In this document: piece by piece, positions 53,860-61,523 of the stretch | Layout: every line of letters begins with the position of its first letter | Position numbering within the stretch: the first letter of the stretch is position 1 | NCBI GenBank assembly: GCA_030426665.1 | Contig: JAUHYD010000008.1 | Span: 153,156-217,155 of the forward strand | Length of the DNA: 64,000 bases | From: Bacteroidia bacterium | GTDB lineage: Bacteria > Bacteroidota > Bacteroidia > Chitinophagales > Chitinophagaceae | Reading direction: 5' to 3' | Notes under the pieces: generated by a model | Database searches by the model: none | Told to the model about the DNA's origin: nothing | Seen by the model: the letters and a program-made list of their open reading frames with translations, nothing else | Made by a program: the position numbers and the translations under genes

Positions 53860-55290
53860 TTAATCAAATTGAATCGTTGGAGGGGTTATAAATGGAAGTT
53901 TGTTTGTCGGCTGATATGGTGACAGGTTTGTCATTTCAAGCAAGTTGCCTTGTTTGAAGTAGGGTACTATTTTTGTCTTAATTGCGGGCTTGTTTCCGCA
54001 GAGAATAAGGCTATCACTAGAATGCTGGATCTCATCTGCTGTCATTAGGGGACGGACGTGTCGTGTACCTTTGTCGTCCTTGTATTCAAACCGCCCTAAA
54101 GTAGCTTCTAACTCCTGTGCTACGCTAATTGGTTGCCCAGGCATATATACCCTTGCAAAACTATTTTCGGTGATTGCTTTGGCTACAGATTGCCCATATA
54201 GGTCTACTAATTGAGCAGCGGATTGATACACCTGCAATATACCTGCATTGTATTTACGAATATTAGAGACCGTGATTTGGAGGTTGTTAAAATAAAGGCT
54301 ACTGGCCTCATCTATTAAAAAGAACAACGGTAAATCACCTTTTGTTGGAAGGGAGCTCATAACATGGGCAAACACCTGTTCAAGCAGAAGGGAAGTAACC
54401 AAGCTGTAATACCGCATACTACTTGTATTGGTATTGATATACAGAATCTTCTTTCGCTTCCTGAATTCATGGAAATTAAGTGTGTCATGGCTGGTTGTTA
54501 ACGCCACCTGTGGGTCCGTAGCGAAAATACTTAGTGCTGATCTGCAGGTAGCGATAATCGAGGAGAGAGTCTTGTCTCCGTAGGACAAGAAAGCCTTATA
54601 TTCTGTGAGCAGGGCCTCGTCATTTGTCTTTACAATTGATCTGTCAATTTTCTCGGGTGCAAATGCCAAAGTAGATATGAGCAGGTACACATTGTTTAGT
54701 GTCCTGTATTCATTATCTGCATGCTTCAGTAGATATGTAGCCATTAGGCTAATCAAGCTTTCAGCCGAGAGATTCCAGAAAGGATCTTTACCACCAGTGC
54801 CGAGTGCGTTTACTATTACCATCTTACTCATTTTTTGAATGTCTGAGACATTTTTCATTCTGAGCATTGGGTTATATCCCTCGGAGCTCTCCGGGTTGCC
54901 ATAATTGAGCGATAGTACATCGTATCCTTCTTCTAAAAAAGCACCGGAGGTCTTTTGTAATAGTTCACCGGAAAAGTCTGTCACGAATAAACTTGAACTA
55001 CCTCGCATCCGAAGTAGGCTTGGAATTAGCACACCACTACTTTTGTAATTTCCGGTACTACCAATTACTAAGACATTTTTCGTAGAGTCGGAAATGGACA
55101 GTGATTTTCGCCCTGTAAGGCAGAAGCCCTTCCCCTTGCCCAGCACCTCTGCTTTATGCGTAAAAGATGCATTAAATTCAGTCTTCTGTGGAGTAGTGGC
55201 GAAGTACTTGATAGCCTCAAAGAGGCCATCAAATACCCACCCTACTATGCCTACAATGCAATCGAGTACTATCTTAATGATTTTTTCCAT
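53860..55290 (-). CDS. VirD4/TraG-type coupling protein with atypical P-loop
   Basis: Coupling proteins bring the relaxase-DNA complex to a type IV secretion channel using ATP. The 476-residue product has an N-terminal membrane-active stretch (residues ~5-30), a Walker A-position motif GSTGNYKSS at residues 77-85, a VTDFSGEL segment near 103, a Walker B FFLIDEAS near residue 323, and QVYQSAAQLVDLYG after it. The P-loop has Tyr where canonical GxxxxGK(S/T) has Gly. The frame is intact and later motifs are conserved, so it may be a subfamily trait. Carrying its own coupling protein lets a mobilizable element choose among host conjugation channels. Confidence 0.85.
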   Translation of the reverse strand: MEKIIKIVLDCIVGIVGWVFDGLFEAIKYFATTPQKTEFNASFTHKAEVLGKGKGFCLTGRKSLSISDSTKNVLVIGSTGNYKSSGVLIPSLLRMRGSSSLFVTDFSGELLQKTSGAFLEEGYDVLSLNYGNPESSEGYNPMLRMKNVSDIQKMSKMVIVNALGTGGKDPFWNLSAESLISLMATYLLKHADNEYRTLNNVYLLISTLAFAPEKIDRSIVKTNDEALLTEYKAFLSYGDKTLSSIIATCRSALSIFATDPQVALTTSHDTLNFHEFRKRKKILYINTNTSSMRYYSLVTSLLLEQVFAHVMSSLPTKGDLPLFFLIDEASSLYFNNLQITVSNIRKYNAGILQVYQSAAQLVDLYGQSVAKAITENSFARVYMPGQPISVAQELEATLGRFEYKDDKGTRHVRPLMTADEIQHSSDSLILCGNKPAIKTKIVPYFKQGNLLEMTNLSPYQPTNKLPFITPPTIQFD

Positions 55291-55447
55291 TGCCTAGTTT
55301 TCTTTCAAGGAGTTCTGCAATTTTTGTAAGAATGAGTGCAACTAGCCTGCATAGGAACAAAAAGAACGCACCCAATATTTCTACCACCGCCTTCAGGAAT
55401 AGCTTAATTGACTCAAAGAAGGCACTTTGCTTTTCATTATCTTTCAT
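55274..55447 (-). CDS. 57-residue single-pass membrane protein overlapping the coupling-protein gene
   Basis: On the minus strand an ATG at 55447 opens MKDNEKQSAFFESIKLFLK, followed by a hydrophobic helix (VVEILGAFFLFLCRLVALIL) and a basic end, stopping at 55274-55276. It overlaps the start of the coupling protein (ATG 55290) by 17 bp and the end of the upstream gene (55444) by 4 bp, a typical coupled operon layout. It may help anchor or regulate the coupling protein. No family is recognised. Confidence 0.55.
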   Translation of the reverse strand: MKDNEKQSAFFESIKLFLKAVVEILGAFFLFLCRLVALILTKIAELLERKLGNGKNH

Positions 55448-56190
55448 ATCAAGTTGGCTTTAGCTGGGTTAACAATAGAGATTTCCGCATCCTGGCAGCC
55501 AAACAGCAGCTTGTATACTTCAATCATTCCGTAGTATATCTGCGCCTCTCTCTCATTCTTTGGCTGGTACACAAAATGAATATGAAAGCGTCCCAAGTAG
55601 GGGAACCAACGTGCTTCATTTAGGATTCGGGCAACGCACCACGGGTCTTCGATGAGCATCTTCAAGCCTTCGTCAGTGGTGTTGTCAAATGCGTCTGACC
55701 GCTCATATAGCGGAGCATCAATAATGAGTACTTTCCTCCATGCAACACCTTTGGCACACCTGTGCAGTTCACTTACTATAAACAGATAGCAAGAAGCCCC
55801 ACAATGCTCCGGTGTTGGTATTACTATCTCTTTTGCGTTCAATAAAATCTGCCGGACATCCTTTAAGAACTCAGAAATATTCTCGAACTGCATCTGAAAA
55901 TCAGGACTCATATTCGTGAAGGATAGCCCTGAACTACTCTCTAACAGAGACTCCCGTATTTTTCCAAGCTCATGGCTATCCATGCCTACATACCGAAAGC
56001 GAGCCCCTTGATTGAGATGATTATCAAACCTGAACTGATTCTGTACATCCACAATATCTATCGGAACATCTCTTGACACGGTGAGGTCTTGTATAACCGT
56101 AAGGTTTGTGTAATCAGCAAAATCGGCATAAATGAGCCAAATGATTGTGGCAATAAGAATGACGATGATGGTAATGATAATTCCTTGCAT
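55444..56190 (-). CDS. Membrane-anchored protein at the head of the mob/coupling operon
   Basis: Starting at the ATG at 56190 (MQGIIITIIVILIATIIWLIY, a single N-terminal membrane helix), the product is 248 residues. A longer frame from 56322 would place charged residues before the helix and run into the divergent regulator gene. The rest is a soluble domain, with IVIPTPEHCGASCYLFIVSELH near residue 120 and WRKVLIIDAPLYE after it, like a strand-loop-helix alpha/beta fold. I recognise no family. As first gene of the operon before the coupling protein it probably has a role in transfer. Confidence 0.6.
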   Translation of the reverse strand: MQGIIITIIVILIATIIWLIYADFADYTNLTVIQDLTVSRDVPIDIVDVQNQFRFDNHLNQGARFRYVGMDSHELGKIRESLLESSSGLSFTNMSPDFQMQFENISEFLKDVRQILLNAKEIVIPTPEHCGASCYLFIVSELHRCAKGVAWRKVLIIDAPLYERSDAFDNTTDEGLKMLIEDPWCVARILNEARWFPYLGRFHIHFVYQPKNEREAQIYYGMIEVYKLLFGCQDAEISIVNPAKANLI

Positions 56191-56391
56191 GTTTTTGTTT
56201 TTAAGAGTTAAGAGATATTTTGCCGCAAACACATATTGGCTGGAGCACCTGAGTATGGAAATTGTTACGTATTTTGTTCTCGATTTCCGTTGATGCAACC
56301 ATTGCCATACGGCTTGCATCACAAAACTATTAGTGTCGAAAATCCCTACCTATTTTCACGGTGTTCATATCATGTTCTTATCTTTTCTACA

Positions 56392-57252
56392 ATGGCGAGT
56401 GTTAACCCATATCTTGAATTACTGAAAGAAGAATTGCTTGATAAGTGCAGCACGATTAACCCAACAATTAACAAGCTGCGGAAACTGCAACATGCCGATT
56501 TCAAAACCATTGCAGACATACTTTATCAAACGCTTGAGGGAAATGAGGACGTGCCTGATTCAGTTAAAAGGCAAGAGGGAACTACTTTATCAGTAAGCAC
56601 TCTGGAGAGAATATTTAAGTATGGCTACCTACCCAACAAGCGTGACCAACGTGTCATCAAAACGCTCAACATTCTGGCTATATTTGTCGATTACAATGAC
56701 TGGGACAATTTCGTACAAATGAAAAATGCCTTGTTTCAGCAAGGGGATAGCATAGAGGGTATGCTTGTAGATATTGTTACGAAAGCAAACCAAGCTGAGT
56801 TCAACGCTTACAAGGCATTACCGAATATAGAGACTGCTGAGTTATTAAAATACCGAACCGAAAACGGCTCCGGCTACATGCGTATTTACAATGTGTTGGT
56901 ACAACACAGCAAAAAGGGGTGGACAATAGGGAACGAAGGTAACCCCTCTGGGTTTACCCAACAGAAGGTTTGGATAGAGAGCATGAGTAATGACAAAGCT
57001 GTTGTGAAGACTCAGGAATATTGGTATTTGAGATGGTTTGAAGTACCCACACAATTGTACCGTTATATTTATAACGAAGAAAATGAGCAGACAAAGACTT
57101 TGGAGCTTATAGATGGGGAATGGAAAATATCTAGTGTGTTTTATCCTTCGCCAAAAAATTCAGTACATATTACTCATGTAGTGTTTGCGTATTTACCGAA
57201 GTCTGTACAAAAGTTAGCTAAGGCTATAATGACACAACTAAATTCGAATTAG
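56392..57252 (+). CDS. Putative regulator with N-terminal HTH-like region
   Basis: The 286-residue product (start at the ATG at 56392; an upstream frame from 56236 overlaps the divergent gene and looks non-coding) has an N-terminal ~120 residues like a Bacteroidota regulator family: TTLSVSTLERIFKYGY and VIKTLNILAIFVDYNDWDNF, a winged-helix-like segment. The C-terminal half has a beta-rich domain with KTQEYWYLRWFE and LIDGEWKISS. It is divergent from the transfer operon, so it may regulate it. The 57253-57530 gap that follows holds only a bidirectional hairpin. Confidence 0.65.
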   Translation: MASVNPYLELLKEELLDKCSTINPTINKLRKLQHADFKTIADILYQTLEGNEDVPDSVKRQEGTTLSVSTLERIFKYGYLPNKRDQRVIKTLNILAIFVDYNDWDNFVQMKNALFQQGDSIEGMLVDIVTKANQAEFNAYKALPNIETAELLKYRTENGSGYMRIYNVLVQHSKKGWTIGNEGNPSGFTQQKVWIESMSNDKAVVKTQEYWYLRWFEVPTQLYRYIYNEENEQTKTLELIDGEWKISSVFYPSPKNSVHITHVVFAYLPKSVQKLAKAIMTQLNSN

Positions 57253-57487
57253 TAACAGAAACACTTAAAGAGAGTCAAACAAAAACAGTTCTGATAACGG
57301 TATGCTCCAAGTTGCAATATGGAAATTAATCTTTTTAACCAGTACCTTTCTGGATTCTAATAGCAAAAGTCAATAACCTTTATGCGTCTGCAATTTATAC
57401 TATATAAACTATAGACATTAAATTGTAAATCAGCCATTTCTCAGTTGTCTTGTAAATATTTTATGGCACAGTTTATCTTTTAAAAAA

Positions 57488-57510
57488 GCCGATCTATAGA
57501 ATAGACCAGC
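57488..57510. terminator. Imperfect hairpin between convergent genes
   Basis: GCCGATCTAT and ATAGACCAGC pair at 8 of 10 positions around a 3-nt loop, with an A-run to the left and TTATTT to the right. It may end transcription from both sides. Confidence 0.45.
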
Positions 57511-57530
57511 TTATTTCTCAATTAAAGATG

Positions 57531-57920
57531 TCAAAGATATTTGGCCTTACATATATATTCGTCTAGAATATAATTAACTTTATCGAATTTCAAATTATCG
57601 ATTTCGTTAGCTTGTATTGCACAAAATATATCAATAACCTCTTGTTTGTCAACCTCGGTTAGCGTCTGCTTTTGAGAAAATTTGTCACCAAAGGAAGAAA
57701 TGTAACGATTCCAATAAGTTACTGTTTCTTCATAGTAAAGATAAAAATCACTTAATTTTAATTTTGTTGACTGTAATAGTACTGTCATTTCAATAAAAAC
57801 ATTGATATTTTCACTACTGAAGCGTTGTTCAAGTGGTATAAAATGTTGCTTTAAAGGCAACTTATCGATTTTCGAAAACAATATTTCGTAATAACCAGGC
57901 AAACCATAATTTTTGTTCAT
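57531..57920 (-). CDS. Small helical protein, last gene of the cargo cassette, relative of the 60838 gene
   Basis: The 129-residue product is helical and AT-rich. It has GYYEILFSKI near its start and TVTYWNRYISSFGDKFSQKQTLTEVDKQEVIDIF in the middle. The 183-residue protein of the same cassette shows a matching pattern at matching places (GYFDTLFSRI; LVTVWRDRISIIEDKLS; then DREEYLYVQRMF). The two are thus likely paralogs on either side of the 935-residue gene. Function is unknown; small helical pairs often form subunits with a large partner. It ends 89 bp beyond the stop of the 935-residue gene. Confidence 0.6.
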   Translation of the reverse strand: MNKNYGLPGYYEILFSKIDKLPLKQHFIPLEQRFSSENINVFIEMTVLLQSTKLKLSDFYLYYEETVTYWNRYISSFGDKFSQKQTLTEVDKQEVIDIFCAIQANEIDNLKFDKVNYILDEYICKAKYL

Positions 57921-58009
57921 AATATACGTTTTAATTATATTATGAACGAATTAACAAAAAAGTCAAAATAATTACAAACACCAATATCTCACTTTAATAT
58001 AATAGGAGG

Positions 58010-60817
58010 CTATGTCAGGATTTTCACCATATACTCCTTTTTCTTTAGGCTTGAAAGATGAGTAAGAAGTCGTATAAACTTAATGCGTAGCGTAAGGTAC
58101 TTTTGTCTATTTTTTTCACCAATAACAAATGTTCCACCACAAGGATCAACAAACAAGTCAACACAAATATCTTGCGAGTTAAAAGTAGGCTTTCCTGTTT
58201 GAGAATTTCGGCGGAGAATTTTAATATTTCTTGAACAAAACTTCAAATATTCATTTATTACATGAGAGTAAATCCCAAATAGAATATCATCATTAATATT
58301 AGTAGTAGCCAACGTTGACATTAAATCACTTATAGACGAATTATCATAATTGAGAAGGTACTTATCAACTTGTGATTGAATTATCTTCAATTCATTAGTC
58401 TCCTCAATTACAGGAAGTAGATTATATCTATTTTCTTCAATTATACATGACCATTTTCTGAACCATAAGTCAAACGAACTATTTTGTCCTAATTTAATAA
58501 TTAGAAAATCAATATAGTCTTTTAATCTTGAAGCATTTCCCTTGAGAAGAAACTCAATTTCTTCTGGATATATACTTGATTTAGAATTCGTGTATTTTTT
58601 TATTAATGCAACTCTTATGGCAATAGTAATGAAAGCATTTGTATTAATTTCATTGACACGGTCATAGATATTCCCAAGCTGAACGATGTAAAACCAAGTG
58701 GTTTTACAAAACAAAGAAAAATCACTTTTGTATGTGGATTTATAATTAACATAATCCGTAATAAAGTATCTGAATGTTTTTGAATTTACAAACATTAGTA
58801 AATCATATTCCTTATTACCTAAAGAATTATCTAGTTCTTTCAAGGGGCCTTTTGAAGATAGAATCTTAGGTGTTTTTTTTACATTTTTCTCAATCGTAGA
58901 ATTTACATAATTTGCTTTAAATGGAATATCTGCTTCATGAAGTAGAGTTAGTATCTCAGTTAATGCCTTGTCTTTAAAACTATCTTCAGCGTCATTAAAC
59001 CTGCTACTGTGATACCATTTTTCGACTATGAAATTCAAAGTTTCATATATAGAAATAGCACAATAAATATAAGGTTGCGTAATATGCAAGTAGTTCAGTA
59101 TCAAGGACTCTGCGTAGGCGTAAACTGTATGATCGCTCTTTATGTACACAAAAGCGGAATCTTTGTTCGCAGAACGAATATTATTATTAAGTGTTTTAAA
59201 GCACGAATCGTATGCACTGATTAGATTATGTACTCCACCTGAATAGTCAATATTTACTTCAATTGATTCCGCCATCCAATAACTTTGATAGAACCTATTT
59301 TGAAAACTAGCATCTAAAGAAGAACATGCAGCCTCTAGTTTTTCAATTAATACCCTGGTATTAAATTGCTTCATTGAGTTATTAATACCATATTCCCTAA
59401 TTGTATTAAGGAGATTATTGGTTATATAAAAGTACAACTCAACAAATGAAGCATACATGTCAGGGTTAAGAACTGCGTTGTTGTAATTAGAAATGAGTTT
59501 AAGTACCTTTTCAGATAGAACCTTAGGAACCCCTACACTTCTCATTGCTTCTATCACATCTTCTACCAAAATCCTTCTAATTTGAAACTTTCCTAGGTTT
59601 TTGTGAATATTTTTATGAGTATCAAAATCGATTTCCTCATTAGATTTAGTATAATCAAAACCAATTGTGGTAAATGTTTCTACAACATGATAACTTAATT
59701 GCTCATCATTATTAAATAGATTCCTTGGGTATAGTAGTGGATTAGTACCATCTATCACTGTTGAATCGACTGTTGCATTGTAAGTAAGCATAATGTCGCC
59801 TCGACCTGCAATTGTAAAAAAATCATTAACATTCCCTGAATCTGCTTGCTTGGTAAGAGAATCATAAACCATCTTACAATGCCCTGATTTAATATTCCAC
59901 CGTGAAAGAAATCGGAATTTCTCAGTTTCAAAAGGAATGCCTTTTTTTCCGAATTTATCTTCATTTTCCCACTCAGAGATTGGTGAATCATAAACATCCT
60001 GATGTACACCAAATGTACTATGTGTACTTTCAAATAAATGATTGGTTAAAGAACCCTTCTTCGTAATTTGTTCTCTAGTAGCTTCAATTTCATCACCATT
60101 TTCTGAAATTAATTCAGAAACTATAGAATTGCTTATAATCGACGTATTTACATTGCCAAGTGACTCAATATTTAAACATCTAATTTCGGTAACTACCTCC
60201 TTTAAAGCATATAAACTATTTGAATGTAAAACAACGATTAGTTCGTGATAAGAAAAAGATTCGGTTATTTTATACTGTATGTCAATACTGATATTGTTTT
60301 TTGACCTTTTATCAATAATCAACTGTATTAATACCGTAATCTTATTTACTATTGAAGATACAAGCACGAGTCCATTACCAAGAAGAAAAGCGGAATTAAT
60401 CTTTAATTGACTAATTGCAATGTATGGAAGTTTACGGCAAGAATAGTTGTCACTTTTTATTTGTCCAATTCCAGAAATGACTTTGTAATCGAAGTTCTCC
60501 AAAGCTATTCCTTGACCACTTGGTTCGACTTGGTTCAAAATCGGATTAAAAGGACGGAAAAAGCGTGTTGGAAATTCTAAATCGTCTATCTCAGATAAAA
60601 CACAAACATCATACTTGCCCCACAAGTAATAATAAGTTGGTGTAAATAATAAATCATTCGAATAGTCACCGGCTAAAGGGCTATTATCTCTAAGTATCTT
60701 TTTATACCGATTAAACAGAGTCCCTATTTGATCTTCTAGAAACTTATTCCTTTGGCTTTGCTTTAGACTGACAGGCAAAGAACAATAACCAATAAAAAGA
60801 ACTTTGGACTGATTCAT
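58010..60817 (-). CDS. 935-residue protein of unknown type, core of the cargo cassette
   Basis: There is no signal peptide, membrane helix array, Walker motif or nuclease motif that I can see. The N-terminal ~400 residues are mixed alpha/beta. They contain three short strand motifs of similar form: WGKYDVCVLS (~67), YHELIVVLHSNSLYALKEVV (~190) and AGRGDIMLTYNATVDS (~340). This may reflect repeated ferredoxin-like domains. The remaining ~500 residues are mainly helical. The C-terminus has VDPCGGTFVIGEKNRQKYLTLR near residue 895. It follows the 183-residue gene by 20 bp, so the two are coupled. The gene is strongly AT-rich, which suggests recent transfer. Confidence 0.7.
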   Translation of the reverse strand: MNQSKVLFIGYCSLPVSLKQSQRNKFLEDQIGTLFNRYKKILRDNSPLAGDYSNDLLFTPTYYYLWGKYDVCVLSEIDDLEFPTRFFRPFNPILNQVEPSGQGIALENFDYKVISGIGQIKSDNYSCRKLPYIAISQLKINSAFLLGNGLVLVSSIVNKITVLIQLIIDKRSKNNISIDIQYKITESFSYHELIVVLHSNSLYALKEVVTEIRCLNIESLGNVNTSIISNSIVSELISENGDEIEATREQITKKGSLTNHLFESTHSTFGVHQDVYDSPISEWENEDKFGKKGIPFETEKFRFLSRWNIKSGHCKMVYDSLTKQADSGNVNDFFTIAGRGDIMLTYNATVDSTVIDGTNPLLYPRNLFNNDEQLSYHVVETFTTIGFDYTKSNEEIDFDTHKNIHKNLGKFQIRRILVEDVIEAMRSVGVPKVLSEKVLKLISNYNNAVLNPDMYASFVELYFYITNNLLNTIREYGINNSMKQFNTRVLIEKLEAACSSLDASFQNRFYQSYWMAESIEVNIDYSGGVHNLISAYDSCFKTLNNNIRSANKDSAFVYIKSDHTVYAYAESLILNYLHITQPYIYCAISIYETLNFIVEKWYHSSRFNDAEDSFKDKALTEILTLLHEADIPFKANYVNSTIEKNVKKTPKILSSKGPLKELDNSLGNKEYDLLMFVNSKTFRYFITDYVNYKSTYKSDFSLFCKTTWFYIVQLGNIYDRVNEINTNAFITIAIRVALIKKYTNSKSSIYPEEIEFLLKGNASRLKDYIDFLIIKLGQNSSFDLWFRKWSCIIEENRYNLLPVIEETNELKIIQSQVDKYLLNYDNSSISDLMSTLATTNINDDILFGIYSHVINEYLKFCSRNIKILRRNSQTGKPTFNSQDICVDLFVDPCGGTFVIGEKNRQKYLTLRIKFIRLLTHLSSLKKKEYMVKILT

Positions 60818-60837
60818 GATACAAAATATGTGTGAGC

Positions 60838-61389
60838 TTACTCATTTTTGTCGTATCTCTCTATACTTCTATTCATATCAACAAAAGAGTCAAAGTTTCG
60901 CATTGCGGAATCGCTAATAATGATTTCGTCACATTTATTCGGAATATCATCGAAATGATATTCCCGGCTTTCTATAGCAGAATCTAATTCAAGAGAAAAT
61001 AAAGCCTCCATCTGATCCATCGAGATATTATGTTTGTTGCTTTCAATATCAACAAACATTCGTTGTACGTACAAATACTCCTCTCGATCAAGAAATCTTA
61101 TTGAGCTTAATTTATCTTCAATAATAGAAATTCGATCTCGCCAAACCGTTACTAGTGAATCGAAATCTTGGATAAAATCAATTGACCCCTTTCCCGTTTT
61201 TTTTATAGATAAATAAAGGATATAAAATTCAAAAAATAGCTTTACTTTTTTGACACTATAATGATTTGACCAAAAAGATTCGTCTTCTAATATTCTGTCA
61301 GAAATGTCATTAATAAATGCTCTTTTAATCCTGCTAAAAAGAGTATCAAAATAGCCAGACAGAATTGTCGTTGTTGATTCGATGTTCAT
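60838..61389 (-). CDS. 183-residue helical protein of the cargo cassette
   Basis: This AT-rich gene encodes a mostly helical, charged protein. Its first ~130 residues resemble the 129-residue protein at 57531 (GYFDTLFSRI, then VWRDRISIIEDKLSSI, then DREEYLYVQRMFVDIESNK). It adds about 55 residues at the end (EIIISDSAMRNFDSFVDMNRSIERYD). No known domain is recognised. It stops 20 bp before the 935-residue gene and lies 134 bp after the metallophosphoesterase gene. It is inferred to be a small subunit of the same complex. Confidence 0.6.
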   Translation of the reverse strand: MNIESTTTILSGYFDTLFSRIKRAFINDISDRILEDESFWSNHYSVKKVKLFFEFYILYLSIKKTGKGSIDFIQDFDSLVTVWRDRISIIEDKLSSIRFLDREEYLYVQRMFVDIESNKHNISMDQMEALFSLELDSAIESREYHFDDIPNKCDEIIISDSAMRNFDSFVDMNRSIERYDKNE

Positions 61390-61523
61390 AAACTAATAGT
61401 CTGACACGTAGTCTCAAAAGTTGATTTACATGTGCCGAAAAATGCTTGAATTTGATGCGAAAGATAAGTTATGTTTATTGTAAAACTTAATACTTTTGCG
61501 AATATATTTTTGTTATTTCAAAG

